Source: Vibrio cholerae
GTDB lineage: Bacteria > Actinomycetota > Actinomycetes > Actinomycetales > Micrococcaceae
Direction of reading: 5' to 3'
NCBI GenBank assembly: GCA_009728235.1
Contig: WNZI01000004.1
Span: 98,220-162,219, forward strand
DNA length: 64,000 nt
Positions 34,076 through 43,468 of this stretch are shown in pieces (the first letter of the stretch is position 1; each line of letters opens with the position of its first letter). Below the pieces are notes generated by a model. The model was not told the origin of the DNA. It made no database searches and worked only from the letters and a program-made list of their open reading frames with translations. Both the position numbers and the translations under genes were made by a program.

Positions 34076-34831
34076 ATGCCCACCGAGCGAGAACTTGCAC
34101 ACGAAGTCGAGCACAATCCTGTGACGGCCTTGCTACAGGACATGGTGCTCGAAAGCGAGGACGTCCAGGATTTCCTGACGGGGCTGGCGACCCTCGCCTC
34201 CCAAGCCTTCACCGGCCCCTACGGTGAAGTGTTCTGCGGAGTGACGCTCCTTCGACCCCGTTCGATGATCACAGTTGCCAGCAGTAGTGAGAAGGCGCGG
34301 CAGGTTGATGAAGTGCAGTACGGGTTCGACGATGGACCATGCCTACGGGCAGCCCGCGAAGGAGTCACCGTACACATCCGCGACTTCCTGACCGAGACCA
34401 GGTTCCCCGATTACCGTGAAGCGATCGCCGGGTACGGGCTGCGATCTGCGCTCGGCATCCCTATCCGCCTCGATGACGGCGCCAGCGCCGGCCTGGACTT
34501 CTACTCGACCGATCCGGACGCATTCGATGACAAAGGCATCGCCGTTGCTGAAGGCCTCGCCCGCGACGCCTCCAAATCCCTGCGCCTGGCAGTCCGCATC
34601 GCTCGTCTCACCGACGACGGGAACAACCTCAAAGCAGCCATGGCGAATCGCACGACCATCGACATCGCCATAGGCGTCATCATGGGTCAGAACAGATGTA
34701 CGCAGGACGAAGCAGTCCAGATCCTGCGACGAACCTCCTCCGCGCGAAACGTCAAACTGAGAGATGTCGCGGCTGACATCTTGGCAACCGTTGGCCAAAC
34801 AGCACCAGCCCACACCCACTTCGACCACTGA
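34076..34831 (+). CDS. GAF and ANTAR domain RNA-binding regulator
   Basis: A 251-aa cytoplasmic regulator. An N-terminal GAF sensor domain (SQAFTGPYGEVFCGVTLLRPR, YGFDDGPCLRAAREGVTVHIRDF, GLRSALGIPIRL) is followed by a C-terminal ANTAR domain (LKAAMANRTTIDIAIGVIMGQNRCTQDEAVQILRRTSSARNVKLRDVAADIL). ANTAR proteins bind paired RNA hairpins and prevent transcription termination. Actinobacteria often carry several GAF-ANTAR genes with unknown targets. ATG 34076 has AAGGA nine bases upstream; ATG 34070 is possible but too close to it. It stands alone, and no paired hexaloop hairpins were found next to it by eye. Confidence 0.88.
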   Translation: MPTERELAHEVEHNPVTALLQDMVLESEDVQDFLTGLATLASQAFTGPYGEVFCGVTLLRPRSMITVASSSEKARQVDEVQYGFDDGPCLRAAREGVTVHIRDFLTETRFPDYREAIAGYGLRSALGIPIRLDDGASAGLDFYSTDPDAFDDKGIAVAEGLARDASKSLRLAVRIARLTDDGNNLKAAMANRTTIDIAIGVIMGQNRCTQDEAVQILRRTSSARNVKLRDVAADILATVGQTAPAHTHFDH

Positions 34832-34867
34832 CGGTGCTCGCGCAGGACGTGTAGTTCCCGGGAGCTC

Positions 34868-35395
34868 TCAGGCATGTCCTTCGGCTGCAAGGGCGGTACT
34901 TGTGCTGACGCGGTCGATCGTTGTACCCCAGCCGTCCCGGGTGCCGCCGCTGATCAGTTGTTGTACCTCCTCGATGGCGAGGCGCTCGGAGAATTGCACG
35001 GTGAGAACCAGTTCCGTTCCGGCACCGGCGTCGGTTTCGGTGTCGAGGTCGTTGAGCTGCACGGTGACAACAGGGGCACGTAGCTCATTCCCACCGGATA
35101 GATCGGGCCAGCCGCCAACTGCTCCCCAGCGGAACACGAGACGTTCGTCGGGCACGATCTCCAGGTATGTTCCGCCGGTCGGGTAGCTGAGGTCGTCATT
35201 GACGACCATCTGCTGGGTCCAGCTCCCCCCTACCCGCAGATCGACGTCGATGGGTGTGTCGGGCATGGGCATGGCGGGGTTGTAGAACCAGGCCAGGTGC
35301 TCGGGATCGGTCCAGGCCCTGAAGACGGCCTGCCGACGTGCAGCCAGTGTGCGGGTGAGCGTGAAGCTGCGATGCTGCGTTGCGTGGTCGGTCAT
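34868..35395 (-). CDS. SRPBCC/AHSA1 domain protein
   Basis: A 175-aa START-like (Bet v1 fold) protein. The AHSA1-type pattern is visible: FTLTRTLAARRQAVFRAWTDPEHLAWFYNPAMP, DLRVGGSWTQQMVV, YLEIVPDERLVFRWG, TVQLNDLD and FSERLAIEEVQQLISGGTRDGW. Such proteins bind hydrophobic ligands or act with ArsR-type regulators, but the ligand is unknown and no partner regulator is adjacent. It is convergent with the GAF-ANTAR gene. Confidence 0.85.
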   Translation of the reverse strand: MTDHATQHRSFTLTRTLAARRQAVFRAWTDPEHLAWFYNPAMPMPDTPIDVDLRVGGSWTQQMVVNDDLSYPTGGTYLEIVPDERLVFRWGAVGGWPDLSGGNELRAPVVTVQLNDLDTETDAGAGTELVLTVQFSERLAIEEVQQLISGGTRDGWGTTIDRVSTSTALAAEGHA

Positions 35396-35482
35396 CGTTC
35401 GATCCTCCGGCTAGATGGTGGTTGCCGCTGACCCTGACGGTCGATCAGTTCCTTCGGTGGCCATCCCGGTCAGTAACCGCGG

Positions 35483-36604
35483 TCATACGTGTGCTCCCAG
35501 AACGGCCAGAGCCGTACGGAGCGCGGCCGGAGTGGTCGTGGCATGCACACTGAGACGCAAGCGGTCGTCGCCGTGAACCGTCGCGGTGACCCCGGCCGCC
35601 TCAAGCCGGGCACCGACCGCTGCGGCGTTGCCCGCGGGCACTCCGACGACGACGATGCCCGCCCGGCGCTCACGATCGACGGGCGAGAGCACGGCAAGGC
35701 CGGCGGCGTCGAGGAGAGCGATGAGCTCGCCCGCCGTGTCAGCGACGCGGGACGCTACGACGTCGACACCGACCGACTCGAGTCGCTCGAGGGCGGCGGC
35801 TAGCGCACCTGATGCGAACGGCGAACCGTTCGTCACCGACAGGCGCTGCGCTCCAGGCAAGGGTGCATGCGGCACACCGTCGTAGCGAGACGCTCCTTCG
35901 ACCCCCGTCCAGCCTCCCAGCACCGGACGAAGGCGCTCGAGCGCCCTCGGCGACAGGGCGACGAAGCCCGTGCCCCAGCCTGCGCGCAGCCATTTCTGGC
36001 CGCCCACGACGAGTGCATCAGCGAGCTTCCAGTCGGCGTCGAGAACGCCGAACCCCTGAATGCCGTCGACGACGAGGAGCCGGTCACCGACCGCCGCCCT
36101 GATCCCGGCGAGGTCCGCGACGAATCCTGTGCGGAAGTCCACCGCGCTCACAGCGATGGCGACGGTGTTCGGGCCGATGGCGTCCGCGACCCTTTCGGGT
36201 GTCACGGGCGCGAGGGGTTGGCCGTGGACAGCGGGTAGAGGACGCACCGAAGTGAGGCCTGCTTCCTCCGAGCGCCACCAAGCGTAGAGATTGGACGGGA
36301 ATTCGGCGCTGCTGACGACGACTTCCCCGCGCGGCAACCCGAACGCGACCTGCATCAGCCCGAGAGAGGTGCTGCTGGTCAGGGCGACGCCGTTACGGTG
36401 CACGCCGGTGAGGCGGGAGACCGCACCGAGGGCGCGATCGTCCTCGGCGTGCAGCCGGGCCGACGGGATCCCGGTGCTCGCCTCGGCAGCGAGCCGACCG
36501 ATCGTCTCGACGACGTCGCGTGAGGGCGGGCCGTAGCTGCCGAAGTTCAAGTACCCGGCTGGCTCGACGAATGAGGCGAGGTACCTGTCGAGAGCCGTCG
36601 TCAT
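35483..36604 (-). CDS. Class V aminotransferase (PLP-dependent)
   Basis: A 373-aa PLP enzyme of the cysteine desulfurase/isopenicillin N epimerase-like group. Visible are [13 protein letters not shown] at the N-terminus, [35 protein letters not shown], the cofactor Asp in [14 protein letters not shown] and the PLP Lys in [16 protein letters not shown]. It is the last gene of a four-gene operon with an amino-acid-type ABC transporter (ATGA overlap with the ATPase gene upstream). It may therefore act on the imported amine or amino acid. The exact reaction (transamination, racemisation or lyase) cannot be assigned. Confidence 0.83.
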   Translation of the reverse strand: MTTALDRYLASFVEPAGYLNFGSYGPPSRDVVETIGRLAAEASTGIPSARLHAEDDRALGAVSRLTGVHRNGVALTSSTSLGLMQVAFGLPRGEVVVSSAEFPSNLYAWWRSEEAGLTSVRPLPAVHGQPLAPVTPERVADAIGPNTVAIAVSAVDFRTGFVADLAGIRAAVGDRLLVVDGIQGFGVLDADWKLADALVVGGQKWLRAGWGTGFVALSPRALERLRPVLGGWTGVEGASRYDGVPHAPLPGAQRLSVTNGSPFASGALAAALERLESVGVDVVASRVADTAGELIALLDAAGLAVLSPVDRERRAGIVVVGVPAGNAAAVGARLEAAGVTATVHGDDRLRLSVHATTTPAALRTALAVLGAHV

Positions 36605-37416
36605 GCGAGCACCCGTTGCAGGAACTGCTTCGTCCGCGCCTCGCGGGGCGCACCCAGCACCTGCTCGACAGGGCCCTGCTCGACGATCCCGCCGTCAGCC
36701 ATGAAGACGACACGGTCAGCGACTTCACGGGCGAACTGGATCTCGTGCGTCACGACCAGCATGGTCATGCCGTCACGAGCCAAGTCACCCATCACCTTGA
36801 GGACCTCGCCGACCAGTTCCGGATCGAGCGCCGACGTCGGCTCATCGAAGAGGAGGAACAACGGTTTCATCGCAACCGCCCGCGCGATCGCTACCCGCTG
36901 CCGCTGACAGCCCGAGAGCTGACCGGGGTAGGCGTCGACCTTGTCGCCGAGGCCCACTCGCTCCAGGATCTCGGTGGCCTCGGCCCGCGCCTCCTTGGCC
37001 GAACGGCGCTGGACGCGAACCGGGCCCTCGATCACATTGCCGAGCACGGTGAGGTGGGGGAACAGGTTGAAGTGCTGGAACACCATGGCCGTGCGGGCAC
37101 GCTGGGCGGACAACCGGCGTTCGGTCAGCTCGTGGAGCACGCCGTCACGCAGCTCGAAGCCCATGGGCGCGCCGCCCACCCACACCTCGCCGGCGTCGGG
37201 CTCTTCCAGCCGGTTGAGCGTGCGGAGGAACGTCGACTTGCCGGCGCCGGACGGGCCGATGATGCAGACCACCTCGCCGCTGCGCACCGTCATGGAGACG
37301 TCGCGCAACACTTCGTGGCTGCCGTAGGACTTGCCGATGCTGATCGCCTCGAGGACGAGCGCTCCGTGGGCGGCCGGCGCCGCACCTTCTGTGGAAGAGG
37401 CAGGTGTCGTGCTCAC
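36601..37416 (-). CDS. Amino acid ABC transporter ATP-binding protein
   Basis: A 271-aa ATPase of the polar amino acid (GlnQ/HisP) family. It has Walker [10 protein letters not shown], the Q-loop in [17 protein letters not shown], a signature read as [14 protein letters not shown] instead of the usual LSGGQQQR, Walker [20 protein letters not shown] and the H-loop [16 protein letters not shown]. The Gly-to-Cys change in the signature (LSGC) is unusual and could reduce activity or be a base error. It overlaps both neighbours by four bases, the permease upstream and the aminotransferase downstream. Confidence 0.9.
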   Translation of the reverse strand: MSTTPASSTEGAAPAAHGALVLEAISIGKSYGSHEVLRDVSMTVRSGEVVCIIGPSGAGKSTFLRTLNRLEEPDAGEVWVGGAPMGFELRDGVLHELTERRLSAQRARTAMVFQHFNLFPHLTVLGNVIEGPVRVQRRSAKEARAEATEILERVGLGDKVDAYPGQLSGCQRQRVAIARAVAMKPLFLLFDEPTSALDPELVGEVLKVMGDLARDGMTMLVVTHEIQFAREVADRVVFMADGGIVEQGPVEQVLGAPREARTKQFLQRVLA

Positions 37417-38390
37417 TGGGTGCTCCTCACGAGGGGCGCGCGACCGAGGTCGGTGGCGATCTTACGACGCAGAGCCCTGGCGTTCGGGGGTCCGCCGGGG
37501 CGGCGGTCCTGTCGGTCGAAATTGCGCTCCAAGTAGTACTGGCCGACGCTCGCGAAGCTGACGATGACCATGTACCAGATAGCCGCCGCGATGAGCGTCT
37601 CCATCACCTGAAGGTTGAAGGAGGAGATGTTGTTCGCCGCCTTGATGAGCTCGAGGTAGCCGATCACCGACGCCATCGCTGTCCCCTTGAGCATGTTGAT
37701 GAAGTCGTTGCCTGTCGGCGGGATGATGATGCGCATCGCCTGGGGCAGCACGATTCGGGCCATACGTTGCATGGGGGTCTGCCCGATCGACTGCGCGGCC
37801 TCTATCTGACCGCGATCCACGCTCTTGAGCCCTGCCCGGACGATCTCCGCCATATACGCGCTCTCATTGAGTGCCAGGCCGAGAAACGCTGCTACGAAGG
37901 TGGTCATGATGTCGTTGGTGCTGACATCGACGAATACCACGTCGGTGAAGGGCACCCCGATCTGCAGCTTCGGGAAGATCAATGCGAGGTTGTACCAGAG
38001 CAGGATTTGCAGCAGGACGGGCAGGCCGCGGAACAGCCAGGTGTAGCCGGCCGCGAAGGCCTGCGCCACAGGATTCTTCGAAATGCGCATGAGAGCGATG
38101 ACGACACCGATGATGACGGCGCTGACCTGTGCGACCACGGCGAGCACGATGGTGCCGACGAGGCCCTGCAGGATGATCGGCGAGACCAAGTAGTAGGGGA
38201 TGTCGCCGTAGGAGATGTCGCCCTGCGAGGCACCGTAGACGAGGGTGACCAACAGAACGACGATCACGGCGGCGCTGACCCAGCGGCCCCAGTGCTTGAG
38301 CCGCACCTGGGGCAGCAGTTCCTGCCGCGGCGAGAAGACGCGGGCCGGTTCAGCCGTGTCGGCAGCGCCCCGCGATCCGTGCTCGGACAC
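37413..38390 (-). CDS. Amino acid ABC transporter permease
   Basis: A 325-aa HisM/GlnP-type membrane subunit. After a 45-residue cytoplasmic tail come about five to six hydrophobic segments: [66 protein letters not shown] and others. The conserved permease loop with the family's [36 protein letters not shown] is very clear. It is translationally coupled to the ATPase gene (ATGA overlap) and follows the binding-protein gene by two bases. Confidence 0.9.
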   Translation of the reverse strand: MSEHGSRGAADTAEPARVFSPRQELLPQVRLKHWGRWVSAAVIVVLLVTLVYGASQGDISYGDIPYYLVSPIILQGLVGTIVLAVVAQVSAVIIGVVIALMRISKNPVAQAFAAGYTWLFRGLPVLLQILLWYNLALIFPKLQIGVPFTDVVFVDVSTNDIMTTFVAAFLGLALNESAYMAEIVRAGLKSVDRGQIEAAQSIGQTPMQRMARIVLPQAMRIIIPPTGNDFINMLKGTAMASVIGYLELIKAANNISSFNLQVMETLIAAAIWYMVIVSFASVGQYYLERNFDRQDRRPGGPPNARALRRKIATDLGRAPLVRSTQ

Positions 38391-38392
38391 CG

Positions 38393-39355
38393 CTAATTAC
38401 CCTCGTTGATGGTCGCCTCGGTGACACTGCCGGACGTGATGCCCCAGGCGTCGAGGACTTCGCCGTAGGTGCCGTCGTCGATCAGCGAGTCGAGCGCTGC
38501 CGCGATCGCATCGCGTAGCTCGGGATCGTCCTTGTTCACGCCGATGCCGTAGGGTGCGCCGTCGATCACATCGCCGGGCACGACCTCGAATGCCTCGCCG
38601 TCCTGCGCGGTCTTGGAGATGTAGACGGCGCTCGGCAGGTCATTGACGATGGCGTCGATGCGACCCGTACGGAGCTGCGTCTGATTCTGGCTGTCGCTGT
38701 CGGTCACCGTGATCTCGAGCGGCTCCTCGCCGTCCGACTCGCACTGAGTACTCGTAGCCTCCGCGAACTCCTGCTGACTGGTGCCGGTCACCACGGCGAT
38801 GGTCTTTCCGCAGAGCGTGTCGGGGCCGGTGATGTCAGCTGGGTTGCCCTTCTGCACCATCAAGGTGATGCCCGAGGTGAGGTAGTCGACGAAGTCGATG
38901 GCTTGCTGACGCTCGGCGGTGTCGTTCATGGCAGCGATGGTCACATCGACGCGGCCGGACTGGAGGCTGGTGATGAGCGAGCCGAAGTCCTGATTCTGGT
39001 ACTCGACCTCAAGTCCCAACTTCTTCCCGACTGCCGTGATGAGGTCGTGATCGGAACCGATCACCGTCGAACCGTCGGCCGCGTAGAAGTTGTTCGGGGC
39101 GGACTGCACGTTCGAGCCGACGATAAGGGTGCCCTTGTCGGCGATGTCGGCGGGGACCTGCGACGCGAGCGAGTCGTCAACCTCGGCGCCGTCGAGCAGC
39201 GCGCTCGTATCGGGAATGGTTGACGTCGAGGACGAGGCATCGTCGGTCGGGTCTCCGGGCTGCGGGGCGCTCGGCCCGCTGCACGCCGTGAGCGCCAGAG
39301 TCAGGACGGCTCCGGTAAGAATGGGCCCCCAGTGGGCGGAGCGGGAGCGAGTCAT
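38393..39355 (-). CDS. Amino acid ABC transporter substrate-binding lipoprotein
   Basis: A 320-aa family 3 solute-binding protein. The lipoprotein signal ends LALTACSG (Cys near residue 26) and is followed by a Ser/Thr/Asp-rich linker. The mature domain has KGTLIVGSNVQSAPNNFYAADGSTVIGSDHDLITAVGKKLGLEVEY, LITSLQSGRVDVTIAAMNDTAERQ and CGKTIAVVTGTSQQEFAE, the usual family 3 pattern. Acidic and polar ligand residues do not identify the substrate. It is the first gene of the operon, divergent from the YheO-like regulator, with a palindrome in the space between. Confidence 0.9.
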   Translation of the reverse strand: MTRSRSAHWGPILTGAVLTLALTACSGPSAPQPGDPTDDASSSTSTIPDTSALLDGAEVDDSLASQVPADIADKGTLIVGSNVQSAPNNFYAADGSTVIGSDHDLITAVGKKLGLEVEYQNQDFGSLITSLQSGRVDVTIAAMNDTAERQQAIDFVDYLTSGITLMVQKGNPADITGPDTLCGKTIAVVTGTSQQEFAEATSTQCESDGEEPLEITVTDSDSQNQTQLRTGRIDAIVNDLPSAVYISKTAQDGEAFEVVPGDVIDGAPYGIGVNKDDPELRDAIAAALDSLIDDGTYGEVLDAWGITSGSVTEATINEGN

Positions 39356-39412
39356 GGTGAAGCCTTTCGTGAACGTCGTTGGTCATTGGAAGCTAGCAGG
39401 TTCCCCGATGGA

Positions 39413-39430
39413 GTGATAGAAAATTATCAC
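39413..39430. promoter_or_regulatory. Palindromic operator candidate GTGATA-N6-TATCAC
   Basis: An 18-base perfect inverted repeat between the divergent transporter operon and regulator gene. Its AT-rich centre contains GATAAT on the minus strand (39428-39423), a -10 candidate for the transporter operon, so a bound regulator would block that promoter. Confidence 0.6.
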
Positions 39431-39469
39431 AGTGCGACGGATTTGTTACATGCCGGTAATATCGGACGT

Positions 39470-40219
39470 ATGACGACAGACAGCAGCCCTACCGTGGTCG
39501 ACCGTAGCCGTGCGCTTCGCGCGGAGTTCGGGCCCTATCTGTCGCTGATGGATTTCCTCGCAGAGCTGCTCGGGCCTCGCACCGAGATCGTGCTGCACGA
39601 CACGAGTGATCTCAGTCGATCGATCGTCGCTCTGACGAACGGGCACGTGAGCGGTCGCAGCGTCGGCGGACCCGCCACTGACCTCGTGCTCAAAGTGCTC
39701 CAGAACCACGAGCACGACGACCGCGACTACCTGGCGAACTACTTGGCGGAATCACGTACGGGTGGCACGTTTCGCTCGTCGACCTTCTTCATCCGCGATG
39801 CAGGTGGTGACGTCGTCGGCATGCTCTGCCTCAACATCGACGACGAGCCGCTCACTCGGGCCCGCGATCTGCTCTCCGCCATCACAGCGACGACAGGGCT
39901 CGTCAAGGGCGCCGGACGAGGAGCAGACAGGACGGGGCCCACAGCTGCACCGGTCGCGGAGCGCCTGAGTACGAATGTCGACCAGCTCGCGCTCGACGGC
40001 GTCGCCCGTATCGTCGCCGCGCAGGGGGTCGAGCCGTACCGCATGACACCCGAGGAGAAGGTGGCGGCCGTGCGGGAGCTTGAGCGGGCGGGGGTATTCC
40101 TGCTCAAGGGCGCCGTTGCGCAGGTCGCCGAGGCGTTGCTCGTGTCTGAGCCCACGGTCTACCGATACGTGAAACAGGTGCGACGCGGGGACCAGTCGGA
40201 ACTGGTCGAATCCCCGTAG
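39470..40219 (+). CDS. YheO/DauR-like PAS-HTH transcriptional regulator
   Basis: A 249-aa regulator with an N-terminal YheO-type PAS domain (PYLSLMDFLAELLGPRTEIVLHDTSDLSRSIVAL, FRSSTFFIRDAGGDVVGMLCLNID) and a C-terminal helix-turn-helix (VAAVRELERAGVFLLKGAVAQVAEALLVSEPTVYRYVKQV). The best-known relative, DauR of Pseudomonas, controls D-arginine catabolism. Its divergence from an amino-acid ABC operon with a PLP enzyme supports a role in sensing an amino acid or D-amino acid, by inference only. TAATAT (39457-39462) lies seven bases before the ATG, so the mRNA may be leaderless. Confidence 0.87.
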   Translation: MTTDSSPTVVDRSRALRAEFGPYLSLMDFLAELLGPRTEIVLHDTSDLSRSIVALTNGHVSGRSVGGPATDLVLKVLQNHEHDDRDYLANYLAESRTGGTFRSSTFFIRDAGGDVVGMLCLNIDDEPLTRARDLLSAITATTGLVKGAGRGADRTGPTAAPVAERLSTNVDQLALDGVARIVAAQGVEPYRMTPEEKVAAVRELERAGVFLLKGAVAQVAEALLVSEPTVYRYVKQVRRGDQSELVESP

Positions 40220-40425
40220 CGACCGAGGCGAGAAAGGAGCGCGCTCGGCGCATCGACCGCAGCCGTTTTCTTCCAACGGTCGGCTTGATCGGCATCCGCC
40301 AGACGGACGTGAGCGGGTTGGGTCCTTCTCCCTTGCCGGCGGTCAGCACTGACCACCCGGTGAACCGGACCTGATGCTGAGCGCCCTCACCAGGCGCTCC
40401 TGACCGCTACCGATAGCGTTGGGGC

Positions 40426-40998
40426 ATGAACCAGCAATTCCGGTACGACGTCGAGATCCTGCACCTGCTCGTGTCGCCGGCGCACGCCTACTTCGGCCGG
40501 GCCCGCGACGGCGCTGCAGATGTACCCACCAGGGACGCGGACCGCGTCGACGTCGTTGCAGGCAAAGGGATAGTCGGTGATCGCTTCTTCGGCAAGGCAG
40601 CCCACATGGATGCAGCGGTGACCCTCTTCGCCATCGAGTCGCTGGAGGCCATCGCGGCCGACCTCGATGGCGCTCCGTTCGACCCCCTCCTCCCCCGCCG
40701 CAATCTCGTCCTCAGGGGTGCAGAGCTCACGCCGCTCATCGGGCAGGACTTCGCACTCGAGTCCGCGGGAGGAGTCGTCGCCTTCCACGGCGGGCGGCAC
40801 GCCCACCCCTGCGCCTGGATGGACCGGGTCCTGGCGCCGGGTGCGCACAAGGCGATGAGGGGCAGGGGCGGAGTGCGCTGCCGCCCGCTGACCAGCGGAA
40901 GCCTCGTTCGCGGCCCGGCGGTACTCGTGAGCCCTGTGCAGCTGGACCCGGCGAAGGCCCACCTCGCATCGGTACTCCGGCCGAGTCGACTGCCGTGA
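40426..40998 (+). CDS. MOSC domain protein
   Basis: A 190-aa protein of the MOSC fold, found at the C-terminus of molybdenum cofactor sulfurases and in stand-alone proteins such as YiiM. Seen are ILHLLVSPAHAYFGR, VDVVAGKGIVGDRFFGKA, RRNLVLRGAELTPLIGQDF and the conserved Cys in HAHPCAWMDRVL. The family is thought to handle sulfur carried on that Cys for molybdenum or Fe-S chemistry, but substrates of the stand-alone proteins are unclear. It is a single gene. The 206 bases before it hold no recognised feature beyond a short GCGC-rich repeat near 40240. Confidence 0.85.
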   Translation: MNQQFRYDVEILHLLVSPAHAYFGRARDGAADVPTRDADRVDVVAGKGIVGDRFFGKAAHMDAAVTLFAIESLEAIAADLDGAPFDPLLPRRNLVLRGAELTPLIGQDFALESAGGVVAFHGGRHAHPCAWMDRVLAPGAHKAMRGRGGVRCRPLTSGSLVRGPAVLVSPVQLDPAKAHLASVLRPSRLP

Positions 40999-41040
40999 AG
41001 GCAGCAGACCGACGGACGAGGGACGTCCTGGCCGGTGCGA

Positions 41041-41508
41041 CTACTCCCCCCGGTAGGCCGCCTCGAGGGACGCGATGTCGAGCTTGCGCATCGTGAGCAT
41101 CGCCGTGATCGCGCGTTGGGCACCCTCACCGTCGTCGCCCCCGATGAGGCGGGGCAGCGCAGTCGGGATGACCTGCCAGGACAGTCCGAAACGATCCTTC
41201 AGCCAGCCACACCGGCTCTCCGACCCCCCGTCGGCGGTCAAGGCCGACCAGTAGTAATCCACCTCGGCCTGGTCCCCGCATGCGATCTGGAAGGACACCG
41301 CTTCGGTGAAGGTGACCTGCGGTCCACCGTTGAGCGCGACGAAGGGTTGCCCATCGAGATCGAAGGACACCGTCACCGCCGGTGCACCGGGGCCCTCGCC
41401 AGCCCGGGACACACTCACGATGCGTGAGTTCCTCACCACCGAGGTGTACAACTCGGCTGCCTGTTCCGCCTGCCCGTCGAACCAGAGGCAGGGTGTGATG
41501 GCGCCCAT
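41041..41508 (-). CDS. VOC (PhnB-like glyoxalase fold) protein
   Basis: A 155-aa protein of the PhnB/3-demethylubiquinone methyltransferase-like VOC group. Typical pieces are MGAITPCLWFDGQAEQAAELYTSVV at the start, VTVSFDLDGQPFVALNGGP, FTEAVSFQIACGDQAEVDYYW, CGWLKDRFGLSWQVIPTALPRLI and the final RAITAMLTMRKLDIASLEAAY. Function in actinobacteria is unknown; the family name is historical. ATG 41508 is chosen because family similarity begins there, although the frame stays open another 74 codons. Confidence 0.87.
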   Translation of the reverse strand: MGAITPCLWFDGQAEQAAELYTSVVRNSRIVSVSRAGEGPGAPAVTVSFDLDGQPFVALNGGPQVTFTEAVSFQIACGDQAEVDYYWSALTADGGSESRCGWLKDRFGLSWQVIPTALPRLIGGDDGEGAQRAITAMLTMRKLDIASLEAAYRGE

Positions 41509-41606
41509 GAGAGGTGTCCTTTGCTCGTGCCGGGTGGCCCGGCGCAGCGCGGGTTGTGCTGAATGTAGTTCACGGGTTCGATGGCGACAACCACTAGGCT
41601 GGACGC

Positions 41607-42015
41607 ATGCCCGAGCGCGCCCCCGCACCACCGGTCCCCCGGGACCAGCGCCGGACCGCACTCTCCTGGGCGCTGGCCGATGTCGCGATGATCCTTCTCT
41701 TCGCTGCGTCGGCGCCGCACGCACGAGCACGGAATGTCGATTCCCGGTGTCCTCGAAACCGCCTGGCCGTTCCTTCTCGCGTACGCGATCGCGTATGTCT
41801 CATTCCGCTCCTGGCGCTTCTCGTCAGATGTGTGGCCGGGCGCCGTCCTGCTGTGGCTCAACACGGCGGTCGGTGGCCTGATCATCCGCGCAGCATCCGG
41901 GGCAGGCGTGGCCTTCAGCTTCCAGGTCGTCACGGTGCTCGTGCTCGGAGCCCTCCTGCTGCTGCCGCGCGTCGTCGTGCATTCGTTCCACCGCCGCAAC
42001 CGCACGGAGCGGTAG
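41607..42015 (+). pseudogene. DUF3054 membrane protein, broken by two -1 frameshifts
   Basis: Small membrane protein of unknown function, DUF3054. The first frame gives MPERAPAPPVPRDQRRTALSWALADVAMILLFAA, and the rest is in another frame beginning MSIPGVLETAWPFLLAYAIAYVSFRSW. Two further membrane segments follow (AVLLWLNTAVGGLIIRAASGAG and FQVVTVLVLGALLLLPR). Adding one base near 41707 and one near 41713 joins them as ...LLFAALGRRTHEHGMSIPG..., giving about 136 aa with four membrane segments. Because both parts fit the family, the breaks are probably sequence errors. Confidence 0.78.
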
Positions 42016-42049
42016 CGTGGTTCAACCCGACCAGCTCGAAAGGCACGCC

Positions 42050-42331
42050 ATGATCACCGCTTTCGTCCTCATCCAGACCGACGCGTCACGCATCCCCGAG
42101 AGCGCCCAGGCCATCTCGGAGATCGAGGGCATCAGCGAGGTGTACTCCGTGACGGGTGAGTGGGACCTCATAGCGATCGCCCGGGTGAGCCGCCACGAGG
42201 ACCTCGCGGACGTGATCGCGGATCGCCTCTCGAAGATCGAGGGCATCCGGTCGACGACGACCCAGATCGCGTTCCGGTCGTACTCGCAGCACGATCTCGA
42301 CGCCGCGTTCTCCCTGGGCTTCGACAGCTGA
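42050..42331 (+). CDS. Lrp/AsnC ligand-binding domain protein (no HTH)
   Basis: A 93-aa stand-alone RAM/AsnC C-terminal domain: AFVLIQTDASRIPESAQAISEIEGISEVYSVTGEWDLIAIARVSRHEDLADVIADRLSKIEGI. There is no helix-turn-helix. Such proteins bind amino acids and may modulate full-length Lrp proteins. ATG 42050 is used because CGAAAGG lies six bases ahead and the fold begins there. It is convergent with trpD, 63 bases away. Confidence 0.85.
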   Translation: MITAFVLIQTDASRIPESAQAISEIEGISEVYSVTGEWDLIAIARVSRHEDLADVIADRLSKIEGIRSTTTQIAFRSYSQHDLDAAFSLGFDS

Positions 42332-42394
42332 CCCACCGCCCGGCAAACCTCGACACACCGCCGGAGGCGCCTGGCAGTCGGTGTCCGCGATCCT

Positions 42395-43456
42395 TCAGAA
42401 GGTCCGGCTGACCTCGACCCACCGTGCCAGCACCCCTGCGGCCGCACCCGAGTCGATGGACGAGCGGGCTCGCTCCATCGCCGAACCGATACGTTGCACG
42501 AGCGTTCCGTCCGCGGACTCGTCGAGTGCCACGAGGCCGGCAGCGGCATTGAGCACGACGGCGTCACGCACCGGCCCCGTCTCCCCCGCGAGAACCCGGC
42601 GGACGACCTGGGCGTTACCGTGCGCGTCGGTCCCCCTCAGAGCGTCGACGGAGACGACATGGAGACCGAAGTCCTCCGGGTGCACCTCGGACGGCTCCAC
42701 CTGGCCGTCGCGAACCTCCCAGACCGTCGAGGCCCCGCTCGTGGTGAGCTTGTCCCGACCGTCGTCCCCACGGAAGACGAGGGCGCGGATGCCGCGCTGC
42801 GCGAGCACTCCGGCCATGAGGGGCGCCATCCTGGCATCGGCGCACCCTAGTGCCTGAGCCGTCACGCCGGCGGGGTTGCTCAGCGGACCCAGGAAGTTGA
42901 AGGCGGTGGGTACGCCCAACTCCCGCCGCGGAACCGCCACGTGCTTCATGGAGGGGTGGAAGACCTGCGCGAAACAGAACGTGATACCCGCGCTCTCCGC
43001 TGTGCGGGCGACGTCGGCGGGTGCCAGATCGAGACGCACACCCAACTCCTCGATGACATCCGCGGCACCGGAGGCGGACGAGGCACCCCTGTTCCCGTGC
43101 TTGACGACCTTCGCACCTGCTCCGACGGCGACCAGCGAGGCCATCGTCGAGATGTTCAGCGTATTCAGCCCGTCCCCGCCCGTGCCGACGATGTCCAGTG
43201 TGGGCCCGGTGACCGCGATACGGTGCGCACGACCGAGCATCGCCTGGACCAGACCCACCAACTCGCCGACGGACTCACCCTTCGCCCGCAGCGCCATGAG
43301 GAAACCGGCGATCTGGGCATGACTGGCCTCCCCCGACATGATGGCGTCCATCGCCCAGCGGCTCTGGCCGGTGCTCAGATCTGTTCCCGCCAGGAGCGAC
43401 GAGAAGATCGAGGGCCAGGTGGGTGGTGCCGTAGCAGGGCTGGTTGTCGGGCTCAC
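42395..43456 (-). CDS. trpD: Anthranilate phosphoribosyltransferase
   Basis: A 353-aa enzyme of tryptophan synthesis that adds the phosphoribosyl group from PRPP to anthranilate. Conserved motifs are [20 protein letters not shown] at the N-terminus, [16 protein letters not shown] (PRPP/Mg site), [59 protein letters not shown] and [16 protein letters not shown]. No other trp gene is nearby. The GTG at 43456 lies eight bases after a GATAAT -10 box (43470-43465 on the minus strand), so translation may be leaderless. A CTAC-N5-GTAG palindrome overlaps this promoter. Confidence 0.93.
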   Translation of the reverse strand: MSPTTSPATAPPTWPSIFSSLLAGTDLSTGQSRWAMDAIMSGEASHAQIAGFLMALRAKGESVGELVGLVQAMLGRAHRIAVTGPTLDIVGTGGDGLNTLNISTMASLVAVGAGAKVVKHGNRGASSASGAADVIEELGVRLDLAPADVARTAESAGITFCFAQVFHPSMKHVAVPRRELGVPTAFNFLGPLSNPAGVTAQALGCADARMAPLMAGVLAQRGIRALVFRGDDGRDKLTTSGASTVWEVRDGQVEPSEVHPEDFGLHVVSVDALRGTDAHGNAQVVRRVLAGETGPVRDAVVLNAAAGLVALDESADGTLVQRIGSAMERARSSIDSGAAAGVLARWVEVSRTF

Positions 43457-43468
43457 CGTCCAAGATTA

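Noticed and set aside
41509..41730. Longer start for the VOC protein with a 74-residue N-terminal extension
   Set aside because: The extension is Arg-rich and unlike the family, overlaps the DUF3054 start on the other strand, and the family begins at the internal ATG 41508.
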